From: Hyposmocoma kahamanoa
Taxonomy: Eukaryota; Arthropoda; Insecta; Lepidoptera; Cosmopterigidae
Direction of reading: 5' to 3'
Assembly (NCBI RefSeq): GCF_003589595.1
Contig: NW_020656077.1
Coordinates: forward strand, 6,195,604-6,259,603
DNA: 64,000 nt
Under the pieces are notes generated by a model. It saw only the letters and a program-made list of their open reading frames with translations, was not told the DNA's origin and made no database searches. Each line of letters opens with the position of its first letter. The first letter of the stretch is position 1. The position numbers were made by a program, and so were the translations under genes. Below are positions 55,554-64,000 of the stretch, piece after piece.

Positions 55554-57189
55554 GTAAATTAGCTGACTTTAGGCTTAAAGAATTTGCCTTCTCTAATAAG
55601 ACAGTAGATTTTAAAACTATGTCCGCATCGGGTAAATTTTTCGTGACTTTTATTAGTGCTGGGCGTGTAAGAACTTTTTAGAAGTGTGGTAGGATATGTC
55701 CTTTGTCTTTTCTGTCCTCAATAAAATGTATAATTCATTGTCCTTGCTGAAAATATCAAGACATGTAAAACATATTACCTATTTTCCGTCGACTACAATG
55801 GGTTGAGGTTACCATGGGAACTCGTTCGCTTTTCGACATCCAAAGAAGATACTAATCGGAGACGCTATAATTGAATTCCGCTTTCATTGTTTACGAAAAT
55901 GCGAGAAGGACGTTTTTTTCTACGTACAAAGTGTTTTTACCAAATAGATCCGATTCACTGATAATCTCTTGGGAGAATATTTCCCAAAGCAATTAATTTT
56001 ATTGTTAAGTATAGACAAGTTATCATTTTTAAAATCAAGAAACATTATGTGTTTTAAAATATAGGTCAATGTTTAAAGTGAATCAAAATTTCAAAGTAAA
56101 GTAAAGTCGTTCGATCTTTGTGTAGATCACAATAGATCGTAGGTTCCCAAACTTATTGGTTCACCGCTCACTTAGGCAAGATAAAAAATTTTAACGCCCA
56201 CCATCACAAAATAAAATGAAAACACGTATTTTTATATCAACTTTAAAAATCGCAAGAAAAAAAAATATAGTGTAGTTCTTTTTCCACCACCACTACCACT
56301 TTGGGAAACTATGGTATAGATAGATAGAACGTTTATTCTAAATAGACTCATCCGTAGCACAAAGATCTATGTGCAAGACTACTTTTTCTCAGGACACAGT
56401 ACATTTCGTTCGTTCTTCTTCACTGTGGATGTCAGATCGACTGTTGTTTGATTTTATGTTTCCGAAACGAAATAAGGTAGATAAACTCTCAAAACACCTT
56501 TAGATGGGCCTTAGTTTGAATAACGAAATTATTCTCGTGATGTGCCTATTCTCTTTTCGCTATATAATCACAAACAACAACAAACAACGGTCTCTGTTCT
56601 TCGGCTGAGTCAAAATACAAGTAGAAATGTCTAACTTTCGACAACAACACGAGATCTTATAGTAGAGCTCTTCCCAATAGCCCCAAGTAATGCCTTAGTC
56701 ACGCTTTCACAGTTCCTGACATTTGAAGACAGTTTTGCTATGGAAATATTGTCCTGCGGCACTCGATATACTATTCACAGCGTAACACGTCATGTGGACA
56801 GACGCACATTCGAATACATTATAATAGTAGTGCTCTTTGGAAACTAATTACCCGCATAGCTTCTGTAAAGGAGTGGCACAACATGAGGCGTAAGTATTGA
56901 GAAAATTCAGCCGAGTGCACGTACTGCATATTGAGATGGTGGTGTTATGAAACAATTAAACAAAACGTTTACGCTCTTGTTCACAGTCCTTAATAAATCA
57001 CAGTTTTTAATGAGTCTCGATGTAAAACGACCGTCAAATCTTTGCATAAGAATAAGACTTATCACAATACAGAAGGTGTGCTTGAAGTTATCTCACAATG
57101 ATATTATAAAAACGAATTGTTGTATTGTAAAAATTAATGTATTTTCAAGTACTAGTATACAATAACAGAACCTAATTGTAGCAATGGAG
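55554..57189. other. Intron spacer, no exon seen
   Basis: AT-rich DNA. Near 56141-56314 the inverted words 'taggttcccaaactta' and 'ctttgggaaactatgg' look like hAT-type ends, but no 8-bp duplication is visible. A GATA tract with 'aacgtttattctaaatag' lies at about 56328-56360. Confidence 0.45.
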
Positions 57190-57305
57190 CTCCTAGAGAA
57201 AGAGTTCGTCCAGGGAAGTACCTCCACCTTCCCTATTTCTGCCGCAAAGCAGTAATGTTAGCATTACTGCGTTCCCGTTTTGAAGGGTAAGGGTGCTGGT
57301 GAAAT
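57190..57305 (+). repeat. Family A repeat, copy 16 (left half)
   Basis: 'gagttcgtccagggaagtac', 'attactgcgttcccgttttg' and 'gggtgctggtgaaatttttt'. It is cut off by the LINE remnant that follows. Confidence 0.8.
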
Positions 57306-57334
57306 TTTTTGTAATTTTTTATTTATATTCCAAT

Positions 57335-57550
57335 GTAAGTGTGCATTTGACCTCCATCTCACCTGATGGAACGTGACGATGAGGTCGAGGATGGAGCATG
57401 CACATCTAAATAATGCCTATTCACTCTCGCTTTGAAAAGGTCCAAGTTATATCGCTCAGGGAACAAGGCTGCGGGCAGGGAATTCCACTCCATAGTCGTT
57501 CGCCATATAAATGTGGGCTTCCACACGCAACGTTCTACTAGACGCCTTTT
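57335..57550 (-). pseudogene. Jockey-type LINE ORF2 C-terminal end (minus strand)
   Basis: The minus strand reads TTMEWNSLPAALFPERYNLD then LFKARVNRHYLDVHAPS and stops at TGA. 'WNSLP..LFP..Y.L..FK.RVNR' is a clear Jockey-clade C-terminus. It sits between two inverted family A copies, suggesting that it inserted into or between them. Confidence 0.75.
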
Positions 57551-57654
57551 CAGACGTCTTGTTATTATTTTTACAACTGATGATTATGGTTCATTTTTAT
57601 TGTGATACAATACTCATTATTATAATACGCCTGTCGTACGTAGCAGTCTCACTG

Positions 57655-57785
57655 CGTACTATCAGAGGCATAAGTTGATGTCCTATGTGCCTGTAATTTC
57701 ACCAGTACCCTTATTACCCTTCAAAACCGGAACACAGTAATGCTGACATTACCAGTTGGCGGCAGAAATAGGTAAGGTGGTGGTC
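57655..57785 (-). repeat. Family A repeat, copy 17
   Basis: 'ataagttgatgtcctatgtg', 'cttcaaaaccggaacacagt' and 'ggcggcagaaataggtaagg'. It is inverted relative to copy 16. Confidence 0.8.
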
Positions 57786-58065
57786 TCTATTGCTACTAAA
57801 AGTTACTATGATACAAATTTACCTTTATCTTTATCACTCGTAGAATATTTTCTTGGGTACAAGTTTGGTAAGCAATAGAAATTCAACATTTCCGATACGT
57901 ATGATTATTCTGCCGCCGTTTTAGTTGAAATAGAGAGACTGTGATTTAAAAAAAATTGTCACGTATGTAATATGATCAATAAAAGAGGCTGATCTGTCAC
58001 TATTTTTATTTTTTCGTAGGTGGGTAAGGCATGAAGTTACCGCAAGAGAAAAATAGATATTTTTT

Positions 58066-59868
58066 ATCGAGTTCTTACGTTTTCATGATTGTTACACCAA
58101 AGGAAATGGAACTATTTTTATTCCGGATTTGATTCGCGTATATTAATTTTTCAAACAAACCGACGTTTCGAGCTAGTGATGAAAGAGACTCAATCATTTA
58201 AGGCCTTTTAAAAAACCTTGACAAATTTTAAACGCCTCACGACTAGTCTAGTCTTTTAACCCTCAAGTCTTGAGTCATAAGACTAAAACTGAAGACTAAT
58301 TCGAGTCGAAGTCTTTTAACCCTAGAAAGCTTAAAAGACTTATAGGACTAAAACGACTAAAACGACTGGCGCCTTATAGCCTCGGGACTCGCGAGTCACG
58401 AGCCGTATTGCGTGATTTCATTTCTATCCACAAGATATTTATTTTACGATTGATGGATAACGTTAACGTAGCTTTGTTCACAGAAGCCAGTTATTTATAA
58501 CCAATTGAAGAATTTGTTTTTTTGGGAATTATTTGTTTCTTTAATATAAAAATGAATGGATACAGAACCCAACAGTCAAAGAATTTTATCAAATTTTAGT
58601 GTCTGATACTGTAGTTTGACCATAATGATGAATGAAACATACCTACTATTTATGAACGTATTAAATGGAGGTCCACAGTCTCTGCCTACCCCTGAACGGG
58701 TGACAGGCTAGATTTTTATGTATATGTTTGTTCTATGTATTACAGATAAATTGTATCTCACTACTGTGCACGGGTTTCTAAAGAAGTTTAAATAAAAGTA
58801 CCAGGACTTCATAATAAGAAAAGTGGTTACAGACAAATATTGCACAAAATAAAAAAAGAGCACGTTATAACTGGATTTCCATAGACTTTTAAATATTGGT
58901 TGGTTGTATTTCATTATTTTGATTTACTAGCAGAAAAAGTAATGTATGCAATCATTATATAATTAGGTCTTAAAATCTCGTACCTATTGCTTAAACCACT
59001 CTTTGAATCCTAATTTTTATTATAAGTAAATAAACGTGATTATTTACTACATACTACGTCATGTTTATTTATAAACTTCGAGTATAAGAAGACATAAAAT
59101 AGATATAAATCCATTGCAAACAACTCGTGCAAGTCGTTTAAGTCGTATAAGTCGTTTAAGTCTTTAAGTATAACGACTGAGTCTTATTAATAAAAACTCG
59201 AACCTCCAGTCTTAATTTTTAGAGTCGAGTCCTTTAAAATCGAGTCGAGTCGTTATAAAACGCCTTAAAAGACTGAATCTCTTTCATCGCTATTTCGGGC
59301 CCTTTACAGGTCCCATGGCCACGGTTTACTGAGGTGGTACAGTCATCAACCAGTTATGTCTAATATTAATGCAAACCACCCTATTTTTTCACTATACTTA
59401 CAAAAGTGATTAAATAAAACCCTTATTTTTAATTTTACACAGAAACATTCCAATTTACGCTACATTACGTTTCACAAATTATTTTAATGAATGAATTTTT
59501 ATTAAGTTCAATGTATTATTAATTAATAATAGAAATTAGAATAAATTAAAACATATTAATTAGTACTGCAGTCTTACGTCTGTTTGGGATTTAATTAATA
59601 AAAATTCATTCTATAAAATAATTTGTGAAACGTAATGTAGCTTAAATTGGAATGTTTCTTTGTAAAATTAAAAATAAGGTATTTAATTAATCACTTTTGT
59701 AACTATAGTGAAAAAATAAGGTGGTTAGCATAAATATTAGACATAACTGGCGTATCACCTAAGTCAACCGTGACTATGGGACCTGTAAAGAGCTGGAAAC
59801 ATCGGTTTGTTTGAAGAAACAAATATACGCGATTCAATTTCGGAAAAAAAATAGTTTCATTTCCTGGG
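58066..59868. mobile_element. Family B foldback element, copy 4 (complete), carrying an hAT-type insertion
   Basis: The outer ends 'tcgagttcttacgttttcat' and 'gaaaaaaaatagtttcattt' with their neighbours mark the two arms. The left arm runs 58066-58173 plus 59301 to about 59580. The right arm runs from about 59590 to 59868 and is its reverse complement ('aacgtaatgtagc', 'agacataactgg', 'gggacctgtaaag'). Without the 1,119-bp insertion and its duplicated 8 bases the element is about 680 bp. It is a long palindrome with no coding capacity. Confidence 0.82.
58174..59292. mobile_element. 1,119-bp hAT-type non-autonomous element inside family B copy 4
   Basis: Terminal inverted repeats 'tagtgatgaaagagactcaa' and 'gactgaatctctttcatcgc' plus 'ta'. 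Flanks are TTTCGAGC (58166-58173) and TTTCGGGC (59293-59300), an 8-bp target duplication with one later change. The uninterrupted target is known from the other B copies. The ends are dense in AAGACT/AGTCTT words (58240-58370 and 59130-59270), as subterminal transposase-binding repeats would be. The interior has no transposase frame. Confidence 0.85.
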
Positions 59869-59968
59869 TATTTTTTAATTTAATTTCTTTAAATATTATT
59901 TTCTCGAATTTGAGTTTTATCACAAGCGCCCTTTCAACTAAGGGCGGCAGTGCACACATATGTCCTTA

Positions 59969-60000
59969 TTTTTAACCTACTTCAAAAATCGTCAAAAAAT
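59969..60000 (+). repeat. Family M left-end fragment
   Basis: 'tttaacctacttcaaaaatc' resembles the M terminus, but only a stub is present. Confidence 0.35.
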
Positions 60001-60117
60001 TATTGTTTATGATGCTAGTAATATAGTCCTGAGAGGTTGTCAGTATGTTACAAATAACCCTGTATAGTACTTCTGTGTGAGTACGTAATTTTTAAACATG
60101 GTTTTTGTTTGTTACAG

Positions 60118-60177
60118 ACTTAGTTTAAGCTCCACTTAGCAGCACCAACACCATGCTACGTTTGTCAACGTTTTGCA
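60118..60177 (+). CDS. Start-codon exon of the right-hand gene (product unknown)
   Basis: A 60-base exon. The acceptor is 'tttttgtttgttacag' at 60117 and the donor is 'TTTTGCA|gtaagtata' at 60177/60178, both close to consensus. The ATG at 60153-60155 has A at -3 and an in-frame TAA 27 bases upstream (60126-60128), which supports it as the true start. The coding part is MLRLSTFC plus one base (phase 1). The short, hydrophobic/basic start could open a signal or mitochondrial targeting peptide, but eight residues do not identify a family. Later exons must lie beyond the window. The upstream partner is probably the 51.3 kb first exon, making an intron of about 8.8 kb. Confidence 0.55.
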
Positions 60178-60304
60178 GTAAGTATAAGGGAATATCTAAT
60201 ACAAGTTCTTTGGTATTTGTACTGACCTCACTGCTGGCCTTGTATTATCGTTCTCAGACCGAAACAATGATTACCTATCCAATAAATAATACTTGACCCA
60301 TCGA
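60178..60304 (+). other. Start of the next intron
   Basis: Intronic sequence beginning with donor gtaagt; nothing recognised. Confidence 0.5.
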
Positions 60305-60748
60305 GTATATAACCAGAAATACAGACGAAATGTCATGTAATTGGTTTGAAAACAATTCTATCATGTCATTACTGTGACAACTGCGCTCCGATTGGTCGGC
60401 CCGAATTCGAAACAACTGACGGGTGTCGTCAATTGTTTGACTTCAAATCAACCAGTTAAATTGAGCTTTGCTATAATGGACGAAAATTGTAAAATTACAT
60501 ATTTAATTAGATGTTTTGCTGTTTTTCCCAACACCACCGAATAGAACAGCACACCATTGTTACAGATATTATCTTTATTAAAATAAATACAGAATATTTT
60601 TGGAATTTACGGAGACGTTCACAAAGGTCAATTGTTGGCGCTGTCTATATTTCAGTGCAAACGAGAGTTGATATTTATAAGTGATGTATCGCGGATGAGT
60701 TACCAGGAATGTATGACCCTTATTTCGTCTCTATTTCTGGTTATATAT
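60305..60748. mobile_element. Family D element, copy 2
   Basis: Inverted ends 'gtatataaccagaaatacag' and 'gtctctatttctggttatat'. It is collinear with 23662-24151, with a deletion where copy 1 has 'atttcattaccgatgaaatg'. A short TCGA-containing flank occurs on both sides, but the target duplication is not certain. Confidence 0.75.
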
Positions 60749-61014
60749 TCGATCACTCGACTAAATTAAGAGACGCATGACGCAAGTGAATCTTCATACT
60801 TTATACAGTCTTTTAATTTCGCCGAGTAGTTATTGTCAAATAAGCATTTGACAATTACTGTTTTGGGCGGATGCCGACCGGAAAACAAGAGTAGACACCA
60901 TAGCATAAGGAAGGACGGAACCCAACATATCTTCAAAGATAGGTTCCTTCAAGACGCACAATGCAAATAGTTAACAACAAATAGAGCGCAATAAAAATAA
61001 CAACCGTTCATTAG

Positions 61015-61100
61015 CAAACTCAATTTAATAACACGTCGCCGTCGCATCCATCACTAGCCGTCCCAGATCGCAGGCAGGCGCGTGCGCAGCGCACTTTCAC
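61015..61100. promoter_or_regulatory. CpG-rich intronic patch with NRF1-like word
   Basis: 'cacgtcgccgtcgcatccat', then 'gcaggcgcgtgcgcagcgca'. The GCGCGTGCGC core is similar to the CpG word at the 51.28 kb promoter. It may be an intronic enhancer or alternative promoter, but no start site is proven. Confidence 0.3.
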
Positions 61101-61406
61101 ACAAGATTTTGTAAGATATCACGTAGTTACAATCACCATGAACTTATACGCGTAATTATATAAATTAATCATATTTGTTTTTTGTGGCAATCTATTAAAA
61201 TTATACAATGTGTCAAAAATTTATGGACCCTTAAACAAATTTATCTATAAAATATTGCAGCTTTGCCAGTGGATTACATTTCTATTTATAAGTTTTTTGA
61301 AAAGGAACCATGTGTCTTTGTTGGTAAATAGATTGTACTTTTATATACGTTTACAACAGGATTTATTCAAAAAAAACGTAGTGGTAAGCAAAGTTGCCTT
61401 TATTTT

Positions 61407-61740
61407 TTAACCGATTTAAACAAAGGAGTACATTCACTATTCGTCTGTATACTTTGAAGTTACGCGATTATTCTGACATTTGTTGATTTGTTGATCTGAC
61501 AATTGATTTCGATGATTATTTTTTTGGTGGACAGGGGGTACCTCAGCAGTGATTTCCTTCAAATTTGTAGAAAATATCACGTCTCTAAGGGTGGCAAATT
61601 ATGGGATGGAATCGGTTTATTGAATTTCACGTACTTTCCGATTTCAATTACAAGTTGGCACATAGATGTAAATCCAATTAAAATAAAACACATCGAAAAC
61701 AAACAAACTTTTGAAATCGGTTTTTTTAAAATTAAAACTT
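61407..61740 (+). mobile_element. Family M element, copy 8 (divergent)
   Basis: Left 'taaccgatttaaacaaagga', right 'cttttgaaatcggttttttt'. The interior 'ttacgcgattattctgacat', 'ggtggacagggggtacctca' and 'cacgtactttccgatttcaa' matches the M consensus loosely. Open frames on both strands here are accidental. Confidence 0.65.
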
Positions 61741-62587
61741 TTAAATATTTGAACGGAATCAAATGCTTCATAAAGGCATCCGAGATTGTGTTTAGTACCT
61801 CTAAAAGGTAATAAGCAATACGTTATCACCAAGTATCGACGTTCACTAGAAATTTAGCTCTATAGACTATGTTTTCACGTAAGAAAATGCCCGACATTGG
61901 CGCTCGGGGCGTCTGCGCTTGCGACAGGCGAGGCAACGAGCCTTCCATCTGCATTCACTTCTCATCTTATGGCGTAAACGATGCCTATTGGCCGTTAAGA
62001 GCCGAGGACGAGATTATAACTCCATTTACTGACTTATAACTCTATTTGCTTACTCTATTCACTAAATTCAAAATAGTACATTAGCACTTATGGTGGAATA
62101 ATGTGATGTGGCCACGTATGCAGTATGACAACTTTTCAGGAGAAAATTTTAAATATGCTATTAACGTAATTATTATTGTTATTTCTCTGTCATACTTTTG
62201 CTTGTATTCTTTTATCATGTTTCTTTTATCTATGTATCTTTTATCTGTGTATCTTTTATAGTGTTTGGCATTATGTTTGTAAATTAAATCCAGTGGAAGA
62301 CGCAATTTTAATTAAAACCAATTCCGGCGCTAGACTTTCCTTTTCGTAAAATGTTCCTCGTACGCTACTGTCACAGCGTATGTCACTTAATTTCAATATA
62401 CTATTACATTGTATTGATTCAATAAACATTTATTATTAAATAGGCAATGACCTTTTTATGCTTAAATAATAGAGTTTTTAAATTTCACATATGCCTACAC
62501 AATTTGTTTCATTTACTTTGTATGATTTATGATTGTGATAAAAGAATTTTTGACCTACGATCACACATTGCACTTTTAATAAAATAG
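61741..62587. other. Intron spacer, no exon seen
   Basis: AT-rich DNA with one GC-richer patch at 61885-61945 ('gacattggcgctcggggcgt'). A TATCTTTTATC tandem word set near 62216-62262 gives the minus-strand frame its Lys/Arg-rich appearance. Not coding. Confidence 0.5.
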
Positions 62588-62900
62588 TGTATTAACTCAA
62601 AAAGTGTATTTTTAAAGATGATTAAAATGTAGAAATAGGTTCAAGTTTATTACAGACATTTAAACAATTTCCTACTTGCCAAATATAAATGTTTAAAAAT
62701 AAAAGTGAAAAAACAATTTCTTATTTTTGAGTAAGTCTTATCCAGAACTACTTCACAAATATTTGTCTTGATTTGAGTTAAGTTGATATCTTTTAATTTT
62801 TTCTTACAATATTCTAACAATGGTTTTATTATAATATTGAATTTTACATATTTTGCTTTACAACACTATTGTAACGGCAGTGATATGTCTTAATTATACC
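62588..62900 (-). repeat. Family J repeat, copy 2 (inverted)
   Basis: 'atagtgtattaactcaaaaa', 'ttcttacaatattctaacaa' and 'tacaacactattgtaacggc' match 25780-26156 in reverse complement. Both ends of the shared segment are kept. Confidence 0.6.
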
Positions 62901-63039
62901 ATGGTTACAAAATCCACTGCACTCATTGTCTACTAAAGTCATATAGCCGATTAAAAAACAATGTTATTTTACTATTTCTAAGGTTAAATACCATTTTGAA
63001 TTGTTATGAACGTCGTCATTGTTCAATCGTTACGAGCAG

Positions 63040-63112
63040 AGATATAGCTTAGTAACCAGAACGCATAAAGTGAAAGGTCTGGAGTTTGATTCCCATCAAG
63101 GAACCTTCTTTT
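63040..63112 (+). repeat. tRNA-like SINE head fragment
   Basis: 'gagatatagcttagtaacca' (box A like) and 'ctggagtttgattcccatca' (box B like) about 35 bases apart. It is degraded. Confidence 0.45.
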
Positions 63113-63274
63113 TCAAATCACACGTAATTTAGGTTACTACATTAACACTGTAACAATGGCGAAGGAATACGTTATGTTGAAACTTGGACTACCTACGTTA
63201 TAAAATCCGACTCCTCAGAGGAAACCAGTGTTCTGCAGTGGTCCGCATAGGTATTAAGATTAGGGCTTTAAGCA

Positions 63275-63350
63275 GTAGTAGAGCTCGTTGTGAAAGATTG
63301 CGTCTGGGGAAGTACTGCCAACTTACCTATTTCTCCCGTCAAGCAGTATA
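63275..63350 (+). repeat. Family A fragment, copy 18 (left end)
   Basis: 'agtagagctcgttgtgaaag' and 'gaagtactgccaacttacct'. It shows the extreme left edge of the family. Confidence 0.7.
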
Positions 63351-63365
63351 ATCTAATCAATGTAT

Positions 63366-63486
63366 AGGAAATGAAACTATTTTTCCGGATTTAAATCGCG
63401 TATATTTGTTTTTTCAAACAAACCGACGTTTCGGGCCCTTTACAGGTCCCATGGTCACGGTTGACCATGGGACCTGTAAAGGACCA
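63366..63486. mobile_element. Family B foldback element, copy 5 (truncated)
   Basis: A left arm through 'gtcccatggtcacggttgac' folds back at once into 'catgggacctgtaaagg' and then stops. It is a minimal palindromic derivative. Confidence 0.75.
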
Positions 63487-63800
63487 TCAATATAATCGAA
63501 ATTTTCAATAAGTACTTTACATATACCAACTTTTTTTATATCAACTGAACTAAATAGAAGACATGTAGTATACGATGTACATTTTTCAAACGAATTTAAT
63601 TTCATTTGTAAAAAAATCAATTCTGAAATAAAGCAACTATGAATTCGAGCTGAGGTAATGTCGACTCTTAACGAAGGTTAGTTAAAATTAAAGTTTAGCC
63701 GTAATAATGCAGTATGCAGTGACATTATTATTTCGTTTGTTATTCGGAACCTTTTTTATTTTCATTTTAATCACCGTAATTCTATACGTTTTTAGGTAAA
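63487..63800. other. Intron spacer, nothing recognised
   Basis: AT-rich DNA with no exon or repeat matched. Confidence 0.5.
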
Positions 63801-63804
63801 ACAG

Positions 63805-63880
63805 CATTACTGCGTTCCGGTTTTGAAGGGTCAGGGTGCTGGTGAAATTACAGGCACATGAGACTTGTCAACTTATCTGC
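63805..63880 (+). repeat. Family A fragment, copy 19 (middle)
   Basis: 'attactgcgttccggttttg', 'ggtgaaattacaggcacatg' and 'agacttgtcaacttatctgc'. It ends abruptly before the window edge. Confidence 0.75.
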
Positions 63881-64000
63881 CGTCCATTGAGGGCGCGTTC
63901 CTACTATATTGTCACGTTTTATTATCTTTGGACGACGAGTGGGGAGGGCAGGGAGCAGAATATGTGCGGACAGGGATAAATAAACCGTGACGATAATAGG

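Noticed and set aside
56141..56314. hAT-like element with 'ggttcccaaac' ends
   Set aside because: The ends are suggestive, but no 8-bp duplication is visible and only one copy was noticed.
61503..61811. 102-codon plus-strand frame
   Set aside because: It overlaps family M copy 8 and has no family resemblance; it also runs past the repeat terminus.
1..64000. CRISPR arrays, operons, bacterial ribosome binding sites or phage genes
   Set aside because: The splice sites, repeat types and gene structure are those of an insect nuclear genome. No regularly spaced direct repeats with unique spacers were found.

Overview
This window looks like an assembled piece of an insect nuclear genome, most likely from Lepidoptera. 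It is AT-rich and has very long introns and spacers. Many sequences match repeat styles common in moths and butterflies: 'ACCGACTTC' terminal-repeat elements, tRNA-headed SINEs, LINE tails ending in (ATTCT)n or 'CAGCAGTGG...GATGATGATG', and short TTAGG tracts. One assembly gap of 400 N lies at 1101-1500. No prokaryotic, plasmid or CRISPR features were seen.

Only two genes can be supported, both on the plus strand. At the left is the 3' end of the ZO-1/polychaetoid (pyd) gene, a cell-junction MAGUK scaffold. It has a small exon (520-622), a very large exon (about 2708 or 2733 to 5188) and the last exon (6606-6829). The last two join in phase to make the C-terminal ZU5 domain and the terminal residues VDHF. 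The large exon encodes a long disordered region with about 23 degenerate tyrosine-centred repeats and a set of basic [KR]RQxS sites. A poly(A) signal in the intron after it suggests a possible short isoform. The 3' UTR probably runs to about 8.72 kb.

At the right is the start of another gene. A TATA/Inr-like promoter and a short noncoding first exon lie at about 51.27-51.35 kb. An exon at 60118-60177 carries the probable start codon and encodes MLRLSTFC before a strong splice donor. The remaining coding exons lie past the right edge, so the product cannot be named.

The roughly 43 kb between these genes, and the introns, consist of old transposable-element debris. I grouped the repeats into letter-named families: A (about 19 copies of a dispersed ~330-bp unit), B (a palindromic foldback element), C (a ~286-bp element with 8-bp target duplications, three copies), D, E, F, H, I, J and M (the 'ACCGACTTC' element). 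There are also two or more tRNA-derived SINE families and about a dozen LINE ORF2 tails. Several elements are nested, so their relative ages can be read: element C inside M, an hAT-type element inside B, a 378-bp MITE inside M, and a short MITE inside A. I found no evidence for a new functional gene system. The most useful leads are the repeat-rich pyd exon, the intronic poly(A) isoform, and the well-bounded hAT-type non-autonomous elements.
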